DNA of 64,000 bases from Pagrus major (taxonomy: Eukaryota > Chordata > Actinopteri > Spariformes > Sparidae), in assembly GCF_040436345.1 (NCBI RefSeq), contig NC_133234.1, positions 14,529,446 to 14,593,445 on the forward strand, written 5' to 3'. The notes under the pieces are model-generated. The model saw only the letters and a program-made list of their open reading frames with translations, ran no database searches and was not told the DNA's origin. Shown here in pieces: positions 23,401-35,900 of this stretch (within the stretch, counting starts at the first letter, position 1; the number at the start of each line of letters is the position of its first letter). The position numbers and the translations under genes are program-made.

Positions 23401-26400
23401 GGGGAGCAGAACACGTAGCTATTGTAGAGCTCAAACCCGTAATTATGAAACACATTCTCTGACCACCAAAACACTCTGCCTGCCTGCTGAAGTCTTTATT
23501 AAAGGTGACCTGTGTGACCTGCAGTCACTTCAGGTCACTGTAAGGGGACATATACTGCACTGTCACTGTGAATGAAAACTTCATCAAACTAATTTAGATC
23601 AAAGACCAGGAAGCATTTAAGTTGTCCATTTTACTACGATGTTTGATTCCTTTCTGATTAGCTTGATATTTATCATACAAACATAAGCTTGGCATTGACT
23701 TCCTCATTTCAAAAATAATCCAAACGGGCCTCATCTCATCAGAAAAAAATGCACCAGTTCCTCGTCTATTATCCCGTTAACTTTTATTTCAAATGATTGC
23801 ACTGAACAATTTTGCATGTCTGTCCTCGCAGCCTCTTAGTCTTACAAGAACAGCCAGTGACACATGCGGTTTTCTCCTTACAGCCAATCAGGTGACCCAG
23901 AGCGCCAAGCCCTGACTGACGGGGTGGACCTGAAGAAGTTTTCAATCAAGGAAAGGGTAAGTTCTTACATGGATGACATCATGATTCATCTGAATGAAAT
24001 CAAAAGGGTTAGGGTAGGGTTAGTTTGCTCACTGATGTTTGTTCCTTCAGGGGGATGAATCTGACCGTGTAGAGGCCTCCATGGTGTTAGTAGGTAAGCT
24101 ATTGTTTGCATTGTGTTCACTTAGGAGTTCAGCGTGTGTGTGTTTGTATGCCCACTTTCCTGTGTGTCCATGTGTGGTTTTCTCCATAAATATAATATTT
24201 CTGTCTCTTTGAACCAGGAGCCTTGGACTTTCTGGAAAAGCCCACAGTTACGTTTGTGCGTCTGAAGGAGTCGGTGGTGCTCGACTCGGCCTTGGAGGCT
24301 CCGGTGCCTGTGCGCTTCGTCTTCGTTCTGGTGGGCCCCAGCAAGACTGACATTGACTACCACGAGACTGGCCGTGCCATGTCAGCACTAATGGCTGATA
24401 AAGTGAGTTATAGCTGAAGCTTTCTGTAGACCTAAAATGTGTGAGCAGTGACACATTAAAGGATAGATAGTTCAGATGTTGCTCTGGCCTTGCTTCCTGA
24501 CCCCGCACTTTTAACATCCCCTCCACTATTTTCATCCCAGGTCTTCAATCAGGCAGCTTTTCAGGCAAAGAGTGCCCGTGAGCTGACGGACGCCGTGGCC
24601 GACTTCATGGACTGCAGCATCGTCATCCCACCAACCGAGATCCAGAACGAAGCGGTGCTCACCTCACTTATAAGCTTTCAGAAGAAACTGCTGCAGGACC
24701 GAGTCCAGTCCTCTGTTCCCGCGCCCTGCCTGGACTCCAAGCCTCGCAGGGGTGAGTGCTACCTAAACGCATCCAAAACCGCAGAATCACAGAACTTTGA
24801 TGCAACAGAAGCATAATTATCAGTTTTCTATTGTCAATTCTTGTTTTCTTCCAGTCTCCACTTCTTCGGGGACTCCACCTGAAGACCCTCTGTCCCGTAC
24901 TGGCCGTCCGTTTGGCGGGATGCTTCGAGACATAAAGAGGCGCTACCAATACTACAAGAGTGACATCACAGACGCTCTAAACTCCCAGGCTCTCGCTGCC
25001 GTCATCTTCATCTACTTTGCCGCCCTGTCTCCTGCCATCACCTTTGGAGGGCTGCTGGGTAACGTGTGCATATTTGTTTGAGTCTTGCTATTGCTGTTGT
25101 ATGCGATAGACACGATAATAACGCCATCATCTTTGCTGCTACAGCTGATAAGGTGGAAAACATGATGGGCGTCCCAGAGCTCCTCATCTCCACCAGCATT
25201 CAGGGGATCATCTTCTGCTTCGTAGCCGCTCAGCCCGTCCTGGTGATCGGTTTCTCTGGTCCTCTGCTGGTGTTTGAGGAGGCTTTCTTCGCTGTAAGTT
25301 ATAATGCCGAATCACATTTGTATCTTTTTTTTATAGTCTCTTCAGAGCTATGTGAAACCACTGAACTCATCCCATCTTTCCTTCATCCAGTTCTGCAAGT
25401 CTCAGGACATTGAGTACATTGTGGGGAGAGTGTGGGTCGGAGTGTGGCTGGTCATCATTGTGGTGGTCATCGTGGCCTTTGAAGGCAGCTTCCTGGTGCG
25501 TTACATGTCCCGCTTCACCCAGGAAATCTTCTCCATCCTCATCTCCCTCATCTTCATCTATGAAACCTTTGCCAAGCTAGGGAGGGTAAATCTATCTCCG
25601 TCCATTTCACACATTTCATCTGTCATTTAAAGGTCCCGCATTGTGCTCATTTTCAGGTTCATGCTTTCATTTTGGATGACTACTAGAACATGCTTTGACG
25701 TTAAAAACGAACACATTAAAAATCTCACTTTCGACTATATAGCACCTTTAATATCTGTTTCTCATGGCCAGATTATGATCTTTCTTTATCTCTCCTGATT
25801 TCTCTTTAGACATTTAAGTCCCACCCGCTAATCCTGAACTACAACCATCTCAATTCAAGTATGGAAAATCCCTGGCACCCAATAGTGGAAGAGACGGTCT
25901 TGTATGACAATGCTACCGGCAACACAACTGTTATCATCAACACAATTAAGCCACCGTACCCCAACACTGCCCTGCTCTCCATGTGCCTCATGTTAGGCTG
26001 CTTCTTCATCGCTTACTTCCTGCGGCAGTTCAAGAACGGCACTTTTCTTCCCGGGAAGGTGAGTCGGTGGGGATCGTAGAGTCCATTTGCAGATCGTTTC
26101 AGTCAAGACCTCTTGCCTTGTGAAGAATGCACAGATTATTACATTTTTTTAAAACTGTTTACTTTTATTTGAACTCAGTTTGTTTTGTCTCTGCTTTCCA
26201 GGTCAGACGTTTGATGGGGGACTTTGGCGTGCCTATTTCCATTTTCCTCATGATCGTCGTGGACTACAACATTGAGGATACCTACACTCAGGTTGGTTCA
26301 TGAGTCTCAGCCCCCAAGTCCAGTTTTTCTGTGCTGAGTCCGTGCACATTTCAGCTTAAATTCAAATGGATGGGTTTTATTATGTGGAAATTCATATTTT

Positions 26401-28352
26401 GAGCAATTAGCCGCCCCAAAAACCTGTTTCAATGTACATACGGGCACCTGACTATTGTTTAGGACAGTTTTGAAAAATTGTGAACCTGTTCATTAACTGG
26501 TGCCTTTCCCTTTACAGAAACTAGTTGTTCCCAAAGGTCTGATGGTGTCCAACCCGGCCAAAAGAGGCTGGCTTATCAACCCCTTCGGAGAACACCAGGC
26601 CTTCCCTGTGTGGCTGATGTTTGCATGCTGTGTCCCGGCCCTGCTCGTCTTCATTCTGATCTTTCTGGAGTCTCAGATCACAACGTGAGTCAGCATCACT
26701 CACTTAAGTATCAGAAGCCTCAGAAACATTACACTTCCTGGCTTTAACCAAACTTGATTCACATGTTGCATCTGTTAACAGTCTGATTGTGAGTAAACCT
26801 GAGAGGAAGATGGTCAAAGGCTCTGGGTTCCACTTTGACTTGCTGGTTTTAGTCGGCATGGGAGGGCTCAGCGCAATATTCGGCGTGCCGTGGCTGAGTG
26901 CGGCCACGGTGCGATCTGTCACTCATGCCAACGCCCTCACCGTCATGAGCAAAGGACCAAAACCTGTGATTGAGAAGGTGTTGGAGCAGAGGGTCAGTGG
27001 CATCCTGGTGGCGCTGCTGGTTGGTAAGTGCTCTGATTCTAATTTATCTTTTCTACGACTGCATGTTGAGAAATCTGCAGGTCTGACATTAAAGTGTACC
27101 TTCCTTTATCTGAATGTCTGCTTCTGTTTAGGTCTGTCAATCCTGATGGAGCCAATCCTGAAATTGATTCCCATGTCAGCCTTGTTTGGGATCTTTCTCT
27201 ACATGGGAGTTACATCACTCAGTGGTATCCAGCTGTGGGATCGTATGCTGCTTCTGCTCATCCCTAAGAAATACCACCCTGATGAACCCTACGCCACCAG
27301 AGTAAGAGTCCTAAGATAGAACTAAAGGGTTTTATAATAGAAACAGAATGCAAATTATTTTGATCATTTTATCTCAAATAGAATCACGTGTTGTCGATCG
27401 ATTTGATTGGATTTCACACAGTTATGTCATCTCATGCAATTATATCGAATAATTGTGGAGCATGTTAGGACTGTTGTCACTTTAAGTGGAAGTGCTCCAT
27501 ATACGTATACCAGTAATTGAGGTACTTGTACTTAATTTCAGTCTTTTCCCTTCATGCTACTTTATATATAGTCCATGATATGTCAGAGGGATATATTGTT
27601 CTTTTTACTCTGCTTCATTTAATTAACAGCTTAAGTTTGTACTTACTTTGCAAATAAGGGTTTTTTTTACATATAAAACATATTAAGACCTCATAAATAT
27701 AATGTGTTCTTATAAATTAAACAACTGTACTGTAAGTTTTGTACAAGTATTTTACTTGTATTGGAGTATTTTCATAGTGCAGTATTACTTTTACTCAAGA
27801 TAAGTACCTAAATACTTCCTCTACCACTGTTAAGAAGGACTATTAACTCACACACTGTATGTTGGCCACTATCAGAGCCTCTAAATCTCATCAGAAACCC
27901 AAAAGTATCCTCGTGTCCAGTCATGTTTATGTGACTAATATTTCTACATGTTGGTTACAGGTGAAAACAGGACGAATGCACTTGTTCACGGCCATCCAGA
28001 TAGTGTGCCTCGCACTTTTGTGGATTGTTAAGTCCAGTCCAGTATCCCTCGCACTTCCCTTCATACTCATCCTCACCATCCCTCTACGCATGTTAATGAC
28101 CGGGCGTCTCTTCACTGAACTGGAAATGAAATGTGTAAGTATTCACCTCATATCATTTTGATTAAGTAATCCAGATGTAAACATGTCTTTAAGTTTATGG
28201 ATATCAGAGCCTGAAGGGGTATGTGGGATGTATGTGTGAGTTAAACACTCATTTTTCTGTGTGTGTTTTAGTTGGATGCCGACGACGCCAAGGTGACATT
28301 CGAGGAGGAGCCGGGGCAGGATGTATACTTTGAATCTCAGATGCCATTGTAA
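18581..28352 (+). CDS. slc4a1: Band 3 anion exchange protein 1 (AE1)
   Basis: Electroneutral chloride/bicarbonate exchanger of the red-cell membrane. Secure exons: 22756-22936, 23158-23293, 23884-23956, 24051-24093, 24218-24402, 24541-24751, 24855-25058, 25145-25293, 25391-25585, 25810-26058, 26202-26291, 26518-26684, 26782-27023, 27132-27301, 27961-28134 and 28272-28352 (TAA); all keep phase with GT-AG signals. Two upstream exons, 18581-18671 (ATG at its first base) and 20333-20379, are inferred from splice signals and phase and are less certain. With them the protein is 895 residues (human 911). The cytoplasmic domain is followed by the membrane domain with signatures [17 protein letters not shown]-like, [43 protein letters not shown] and [18 protein letters not shown]. 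The equivalents of human Lys539, Glu681 and Lys851 are present. The tail keeps LDADDAK, the motif proposed to bind carbonic anhydrase II in human AE1, and ends ESQMPL. Confidence 0.9.
18737..19027 (+). promoter_or_regulatory. Candidate erythroid-type promoter and noncoding exon of slc4a1
   Basis: In order: a GATA-factor motif TGATAAG (18737-18743), a CACCC box CCCACCC (18887-18893), a TATA box TTTATAAAG (18950-18958), then a possible noncoding exon of about 18980-19027 ending GGAG at donor GTAAGT. GATA plus CACCC plus TATA is the usual arrangement at erythroid genes. In the gene model given here it falls within intron 1, so it would be an internal promoter or enhancer, or the true promoter if the 18581 exon is wrong. 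Confidence 0.4.
19842..19895. repeat. Interrupted (CA)n tract
   Basis: CA/CCA-rich repeat with periodic CCCA interruptions within the proposed slc4a1 first intron. Confidence 0.9.
20388..20440. repeat. (CA)n microsatellite next to a splice donor
   Basis: About 26 uninterrupted CA units starting only 9 bases after the donor of the proposed slc4a1 exon 20333-20379. Intronic CA repeats just after a donor can bind hnRNP L and alter exon inclusion. Confidence 0.97.
20875..21290. repeat. Teleost interspersed repeat, 'aactctcgccaaaatgcaac' type
   Basis: The opening 'gtgtaactctcgccaaaa', internal 'gaaaagccacttttaa'-like and 'gtatcaccagggtctctaca' blocks identify a repeat family I recognise from teleost genomes. 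No coding capacity. Boundaries are approximate. Confidence 0.55.
21480..21985 (+). repeat. 3' tail of a non-LTR retrotransposon (LINE-like)
   Basis: The 3' end carries 'ttggccaggtctccctcg' and then 'acctggttaaataaaggcta' with a short TAAA-rich tail, a terminus common to LINE-type elements of fishes. Only the untranslated tail is present, with no reverse transcriptase frame. Exact family not determined. Confidence 0.5.
22175..22460. repeat. Possible interspersed repeat upstream of slc4a1 exon 3
   Basis: The block opening 'agacataatatgtaagattt' resembles an interspersed element I have seen in fish genomes. It contains no convincing exon. Boundaries and family are uncertain. Confidence 0.35.
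25627..25750. repeat. Short MITE-like repeat in slc4a1 intron
   Basis: It begins 'taaaggtcccgcattgtgct' and ends 'atagcacctttaata', with 'ttcaggttcatgctttcatt' inside. This matches a common short teleost repeat. It sits between the exons ending 25585 and starting 25810. Confidence 0.6.
27490..27835. repeat. Teleost interspersed repeat, 'tacttttac' family
   Basis: It contains 'gtattacttttactcaag' and 'aaatacttcctctaccactg', the usual terminal phrase of this family; a relative is at 16060-16620. It fills much of the intron before the slc4a1 exon at 27961. Confidence 0.55.
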
Positions 28353-29035
28353 ATGTCGTCTGTGACAGCTGCCAGCAACATTATATACATAACATAAATC
28401 TATTTATTTTATATGTGGCTCAAACGAATGTTTCATCTACCTATGAGCACAAACATGTTTTGAGTATTTTTAATGAAATGCAGATATAAATTTTATCTTT
28501 ATAGTAAAAAACTATCTTGGTCAAACTCCTGAAGAGTTTTAACAATCACTCAGGTAAACTCTTTGCCTCAAGTTGTTTTGTCTCTTGTGCTTTGAATGCC
28601 ACTGAAACTGGAAATGTTCATAAAAACATTAACATGTTTTTACAGAACAGAAAGAAATAAAAGACAGACTCTTTAAACATGCCAGTACTCCGAAATGAAT
28701 AGATTGAACGCTGAGAGGAAAATGTTGTAGCACTAAAAAGCCAAAAATTGTATGTTTGTCTGCGCAACCGCACGTTGAATGTAATGCTGTAACATGTGCC
28801 ACTTAAGTTATTGTTGTATTCTCTTGTTTGATGCAAGTTAAAACCAAACTCTCAACTTAAATCATATATAATTTATAAGGCAATGATGCAAGAAAATTGC
28901 AGATATATTTAGCAAGAATGATCAACCTGGTAACACTGCAGCAGAAAAGGAAAATACCACAATGCAGGGGGAGGAAAAGTGCTGACATTTTTACTGTGTG
29001 TTACGTTGCTGTCTTCTGGTCTTCTCTCTATAAAT

Positions 29036-29041
29036 AATAAA
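29036..29041 (+). promoter_or_regulatory. Polyadenylation signal, slc4a1 (distal candidate)
   Basis: AATAAA about 690 bases after the stop codon; a proximal alternative is at 28656-28661. Which one is used cannot be told from sequence. Confidence 0.45.
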
Positions 29042-29444
29042 AACTACCTCCCAAAAGATCCAACAACTTAGTTTTATTGAGTGTTGAGAAAAGCAGATCC
29101 TATTTCTCATTTTTTTGTCTATCACTGATTGATTGATTGATTGATTACTCCTCACTTTACTGCTGGTACATTCATGAATAACATGCTTGGGACACCCCCA
29201 AAAAACACTGAGTCACTACTTTGGCCCCTAAATCAAATTAATCTTTACGTAGCATATTTATTTCATGTAAAATTGGAGTACAATAATGTCCAGACAATGA
29301 ATGAATAAGAAAAAGAAGAAAATAGGGTATTGCATATTTTTAAACATATTTTTAAACATATATATTTTTAAATATAAGATATATTTTCTATAATTTATCA
29401 GTATATAGCAGATTTAGTACCATCATTCAACACCCTCCGGTCCA

Positions 29445-29458
29445 CAAGATGGCGCCAT
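29445..29458 (+). promoter_or_regulatory. YY1-like motif upstream of ubtfl
   Basis: CAAGATGGCGCCAT matches the YY1 core (AAGATGGCGGC) with an additional palindromic GGCGCC. It lies about 480 bases upstream of the ubtfl ATG, beside the GAA repeat. Confidence 0.4.
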
Positions 29459-29478
29459 TAAACCTCAACGCTGCCCTA

Positions 29479-29544
29479 AGAAGAAGAAGAAGATGAAGAA
29501 GAAGAAGAAGAAGAAGAAGAAGAAGAAGAAGAAGAAGAAGAAGA
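29479..29544. repeat. (GAA)n trinucleotide tract
   Basis: About 22 GAA units with one ATG interruption, between slc4a1 and ubtfl. It is a polypurine strand with triplex potential. Confidence 0.97.
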
Positions 29545-29858
29545 GTAACCTCATTGGCTGTTTTCTGTCTGTTTTGGATGACGCTGGTATTTTCTCGTTC
29601 ATGATTGGTTGCTCTCTCAGCAATCACCCGCCCACCACACATGGCGCACTGGAGGGAGCTGTTTGCATGTTGTCAGCTAAAAACTCAGCGTGTTTTGTGG
29701 CTTTTTTTGTTCTGCTAATGAATGTAATGTTAAATACGGGAGATGATAAATAAAGCGTTAGGTTAAATATAGCTAGGTCTTTGTTTATGTGTTGGCAAAT
29801 AAACTATAAACAAGCTAAATAAGCTAGCTAACTAGCTAATGTTGAGTTTCCGAGAGTC

Positions 29859-29912
29859 TCTCGTGAGTCCTGAAGTTCTGCCAGTTTTGCTTCTAGCATA
29901 GTTCTCACGAGA
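29859..29912 (+). promoter_or_regulatory. ubtfl proximal promoter, inverted TCTCGTGAG pair
   Basis: TCTCGTGAG (29859-29867) is exactly inverted as CTCACGAGA (29904-29912), 23 bases before the start codon. Both are one base off half-related forms of the TCTCGCGAGA element found in TATA-less promoters. No TATA box is seen. Confidence 0.4.
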
Positions 29913-29934
29913 GGAGACACGTTTTATCTGAATA

Positions 29935-32900
29935 ATGAGTGGAAGTAGTTCAGAGCCTGGAGAATCTGGTGGGTACAGTTCAATCAACACTACAACACAT
30001 TATTAGTTTTTGTTTTAAATTAAACTCATGTCTTAAATCACACGAATTACTGAAAAGGTAACTGGGATGTCTTTCCTGTCCTTACACCCAATCTGTAAAC
30101 CCAGATGAGTCCACAGACCTAGATGAGTCTACAGACTGGACCAAGGTAAACCTCCAGAAGCTTCTCACTGCAATGAAAACAAGCTACCCAGATGAATACA
30201 GAAGTGACGCCTACATCACAGGATTGAAAGCTATGGACTGGGAAAAGGTGGCTTTCCTCCCTTTTTCTCCTGAAGCATGCCAAGAAAAGTGGGGAGAGAT
30301 TTTGCAGAAGGTGATTAACAACTTTAACTCTTCAAAACAGTTTCACCTTTTTAATCATATGGCATGATATACTTTAGCAGATGGAGCTGCCCAGTTATCA
30401 TAGAAAATGTTCAAATTTTAAAGTCAGCTGCTGTTTTTCATACATTTGTTTTTAAAACAGTTAACTGCAACATCATGCATCACTTTTCATTTGGTACCAG
30501 TACGCTGTTTATTACCATTCTGGTGCCTGAATTCAGATTTGACGGTCTGAGCTGAAGTGAATTTTGACATAGTGAAGTATTCTCTTGTCACAAAGCAAAC
30601 TTAAATCAAGAATTCTCAAATAAAAGCATTATTTGCATGTTGGTATTAGTTAGAGATCAACTGATATGTTTTTTTTTTACAAGGCTGATAGTAATTATGT
30701 GTAATCAAGGACTAACCAATCAGATAGTGTTATGGGTGGGACATTGGGTGAGACAACAAAATGGTGACTACAGACAGAGAAGTGATGCTGCATCAGAACC
30801 AAAGCAGCACTTTTCAAAATAATTAGTTTTATCAGCAACCAGACACAAAAACAGACAGATACCAATAATTGGTAAAATGCTGAATGTCGGCCCTGATAAA
30901 CGGCCAGACCGATAATTGTTCTTGCCCTAGTATTATTGGCTGTTAGTGTTAGCAGGATGTTACTTCTACGATTGCAGAAACAGCTGAAGGGGATTCAATT
31001 ATTTTGATATAATGTATTTTATTGATCACTGAAGGGGATTTTTTCCTTTCCACTTCCAATCCATACTCTGGATCCACAGGTTAAGGGGAAGTTTTTTTTC
31101 AATGGGAAAGATCGGCAGATTTTTCAAATTGAAAGATTTTCTTATTTTCTTCCATGAAGAAGAAACACAAGAAACTACAACTTTACCATTTCAAAATATT
31201 CCTTATTCCTAGTTTAGTGAAATCTCCTTGTTGTTCTGGCTCAGATGCGCAGGATGCGGACCCTCGCAGAGCTCATCGATGAAGCTGAAGAAGCCATTGC
31301 TAATCCTGTCCTGAACAAGAAGGTAAGCACAGCACAAAGAACCTTTAGACATCTTCATGTTGTTGGTGCAAAATTGCTGTCTGCAAGGGATGAATAATTA
31401 CTTGAAATAATGGCGAAATTACTTTTTTTCTCCAGATGTAAGAAAACATGATTTTAAAAGGTTTTTCAGTGAAAATGAATGATGCAAAATTAATAAATAA
31501 ATCACATTTTAAAGATCATGTCGTTCACTGTGTCTACCACCACAAATCTCCAGCAAAACAACAACTGATCAGACCTGAAACAGTCCACAGCTAATTGTGT
31601 TGCTGGTCAGTCGCAGAGCATTATGAAGAGTGTTGCTTTGTTGATCATTAATGCACTCTGTGGGGCTATCACCTGCACCACAAAGATGGCGATCTAGGTA
31701 AATTGCTGACTGACAGGTTTTTCTGCAGAGCCACCCAGATTTCCCAAAGAAACCTCGACCTCCAACTGCCATCTTTTATGAGGAGAACCGGGCCAAGTTT
31801 AAAGAGCAGCACCCGAAGATGACAAGCCGAGAGCTTTTCAAGTTAATGACCGAGGCGTACCGGTTGCTCCCAGATGAGGAGAAGGTACAGTCAGTAGCCC
31901 TTTTCACACAGAGACTCTGCATTATCTCCGCAGCGGAGGTTCGCCAATTCTCCGCCTTTGTTGGTTCACACAGAACCAAGCAGCTCCGGCGTAAAGCCGC
32001 ACCAGTGTGTCAATTCATACAGCGCTATGGATCCAAAAGAGACGTGACCGTACACGTCATAGATGTTGACGTCTGTTTGTTTTTTTTCAACGTGTTTCCC
32101 CCGGTGTCCAGCTGTTAATCTAAACATGTACCCGCTGACTGTTTATAATCATATGGATGCTTTTATAATGTGTTGTGATTGAGATCCTGACCCACCATGC
32201 ATACCAAAGTTACGTTTTTCGCTCTAAATTACATAATTACATAATCGGCATCGGTAAACAGGACCCTGTCTGACTCTGTCAGTTGCGGGGAGGGATGCTG
32301 TTTTCTGGGGGAAAGTTCACTGAAGTCTGGGTCGGGAGGGCTGACCGTCACAGGGATTTTTTTCAAGACAGTACCTACAACAACACAATAGTGAAGGAGA
32401 CAAACACTTGGTGAGTTAAAGTTTTTGCCGGGGACAGACGAAGAGTCAGTAGGACAGACAGGAGGACAGACACTGCACGAATAACTGTAGTATTTTTTCC
32501 CTCACATAGGTTGCCAAAGACACGACCAGTTACTACGTTACTGTTGTTTGGTCCTGTAACGTTGCTTTGTGGGACATTTCTCTTTATTTTGTTGAGTGAA
32601 GGACCTGTTTAGTTAACAGACTGTGAGCACCATTGCACAGACACGCCCCCGCTCCGCGCCGCCGGCTTATCCATTCACATCAATTCATTTTGTTGTGCCC
32701 AAGGCGTCAAATTTTAAATGGTTAATTACTGGCTTTTTCCAGGCTCGATATGTGGAGAAATACCATCTTGCAAGTGGAGAACACAAAAGAAAGACGAAGG
32801 CGTTCAGGTAGTAAATTCATAAATGGGTCATTCCGTACCAATTCACCCAGGGTCTCCCAGTTCATGTGTTGGATTTTTTTGAAAAAATTCAAGCAAATTT

Positions 32901-35900
32901 TTTTTCTTTTTCAGAAAACGACATCCTGTACTAGTCAAACAAGAGAAGAGCACCCCCCGGAAGAGGAAGAGAGTCTCTGCAGTCACCCCACATGTAAGTC
33001 ACATCAGCCAGTCCTGATCATGAACTGTTCCTTCTTTTTTAGCTGAACACCAATTAATATAATAATAATGTGATTTAATGTAGTTCATATAAGAGGAGAT
33101 CTTTTAAAGGGCACATTTAACAGCTGGCAAGGTTCAGAAAAATTGATGTGTGACTTCTGTAAAGCAGGGTGAACAGCCTCAAGCTGCAGAAGGCCTGCCC
33201 CCCAAGCCTCCTAGGTAAGCCACACACACACACACACACACACTACAGCAAAAGTGATTGGAGTTTACATTTTTTCATTTGTTTCATGTTTGATTGTTTC
33301 AGCTGCTTGTATCTGTTTGACTGCTTTTATCATATTTACTCACTGTAGAATCATGTCATGAGGTGCCAATTCTTTTTTTTTTTGATTAAGCTTTTATTGT
33401 GAAAGTTCATCTAAGATGATGAAGAATAATTGTTTCTGCCACCAGTTCAGAGGGTCAGTAGGTGGTGATGCTTTAAAAACTTGAATTTAGATCTCCATTT
33501 TCATCTTTTAAGTTTGGCAAAGACGTTACTGTAACTTTTCTTTTTAGTTTCTACCATGACGAGCGATATAAAAGCCGCAGGAAGCCTTACTATGGACTTA
33601 AATAGTCTATCTGCACTTTTTATGATTTAGCTTCAGATACATGAACTAGGGCTGACTCACATGCTCCGAAGCTTCGACCACTAGGGTTGCTCAGATACCA
33701 TCGAAAATGCTGGATTGGGTCTCTCTAAGACCATGCAATTTATTAGCCCCAAAAACGGTACCCTGCTACTTCCCAGCAGCACGGGAGCATTTCTGCTCCT
33801 CGTACACAAATGCGGTCCTGTGAGAATGAGATGTGATGAGCACGAGCTCGAACCTCCACGCTCCCAACTGCTCAACACTTGGTCACTTGCCACCTTGACC
33901 TTTCAGACTTTGGAGGCGGGGACAGTAGCTGATGTCTCCTTTTTGTCCACATCTCTCATTAGACTCATAATTACAATAATAGCAAAGTATATGCTGAAGG
34001 TAAATAATGACTGCAAGTTTGACAGGTTGTGTTGTGCCCCCATCCCCAATGTTCAAGCTGGGATATTTTGTGGAAATTCCTCCAAAAATGGTATCCGGGA
34101 CAACCTTACAATGAACTAAACCAAGCAAGCAGTTAATTCACTGGCAGCTGAGTGTGTGTCTATGTCTTTCTTTAGCAACGGCTATAGCCTATTTTGCCGA
34201 GAGCAATTGCCGTCGATGGTTGGCCTCTCGAATCGTACTTACATGAGTGTGTGGGCTCAACGGTGGAAAGGTTTGACTAAGAGAGAGAAGGACGAGTACA
34301 GCATACGGCATGCTGAGGTAATGGCGCACACACACAGACACACACTTTTATAAAGACAACGCTACAAATTACCACCTGAAATCAAGATCATCATGTGGGG
34401 TTACAGTAAAAATCATTGGAATCCAAATTAACACTGATTATTTCTTTCAGTTGCAGAAGCAGTACACGAAAGAGCTGAATGAATATCTAATGGTGAGTAC
34501 GTTATAAGACTGTAGGTGCAGCATTGAGCTGATGCTGACAGACTTTGTATGACGAAGGTGTTTATGTTCCTCAGACTTTCAATGAGGAGGAGCAGAAGAA
34601 AATTCTAAACGAACATGGCATCAAAGCCCCTAAGGTGAGAAAGTAACACATTTGGGGAACTATTTGCTCACATTTCCAGCTCTCACTTCTTTATTTTCTC
34701 TGTCTCTTTTTCACTGTGCCTAATATTAACAGCAGCTTATTGATCTGCTCTTTGAAAAATCATTTTTGTCATCAATATGCAGGTCATTAAAAGAGAGAGG
34801 CAGGTTATAAAGCGACTTCCAGGAGAGCCCAAGATGCCATCTCGGTGAGCAAGACATCGCACAACATTTGTGCCTTCACTAGACCCAGGATTAAAGGGCA
34901 ACTCCACCAATTTTACATATTGAAGTTTGTTCACAGGTCTTGGTAAGAACTACTGCATACTCCTCAAGACCTGTAAACACACTTTAATGTGTGAAATTGA
35001 CAGAGTTGTACTTTAATTAAAAACTTTAGAGTCCAATAATCGATAAGTTGATTGAAAGAACAATAACTGCCAACTATTTTGATAAATTTCAGTCATTTTT
35101 CAAGTGAAAATGTCAAACAGTCTTTGGGTTTTGGACGGTTGGTTTGAAAAAGAGAAGCACTTCGAAGACATCACTTTAGGCTCTGGGAAATCGTGATGAG
35201 CATATTTCACTTTTGTTTTTTTCGACTTAAAAATGAACTGGTAATGATAGTCATTGTTTGTTGGGGGCCTAAAAAAACTTGCACCACATCAAATCCTCAG
35301 TTGTCTATCTGAAGCAACTGCTGACTGAACTTTTTCTTTACTCGCAGATCTGGTAATGTAATTTTCTGTCAAGATCAGATGCAACTTATGAGGGAGAAAT
35401 TCCCAAACGCAAGGGAGCGCTTCAGAAGGGTCAACCAAATGTGGAAGGAGCTCTCCAACCAGGAGAAGTTACGCTACAAAGACAAAGTAAATGAAAAACT
35501 AATAAAATACACAAAGAAGCTGCAAAAGTGGCTGAAGGTATAAGAATCCTCTTCTACTCATGTTTTTTTTACTCTACGCCATTTTAACCTGAAACTGGAA
35601 GGTCTTTAAAATCAATCACATTTTACATTCTTCAGACATTGACGGCAGAGGAGCAGCACGACTACTGGCGCAGTAACCCCAGTGTAAGCATTTGCAAAAC
35701 ATTCAAGTTCCCCTTTGTTTCTTCCTTTAACCTTTTTTTCCTTCTCAAATTCATAATATACTTATGTTTGCAGAAACGTCAATATCTGAATCCCAAACAA
35801 CTGAGAAGGAGAACTTTAGAAAGAAAAGAAACCGTGCAAATCGTGCAAATCGTGCACAGACCCTCAGTAAGTTGAAGTGTTCATACAGCAAGCACACAAT

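Larger units (their letters stand above)
28353..29934 (+). other. slc4a1 3' UTR and slc4a1-ubtfl intergenic spacer
   Basis: This follows the slc4a1 stop codon. Candidate polyadenylation signals AATAAA lie at 28656-28661 and 29036-29041. Downstream are AT-rich sequence, a YY1-like motif, a GAA tract and the ubtfl promoter region. No other gene is seen. Confidence 0.6.

Noticed and set aside
33651-34130. Open frames in the ubtfl intron before exon 8.
   Set aside because: No homology to HMG boxes or UBF linkers, and no splice sites in phase; probably intron or an unrecognised repeat.
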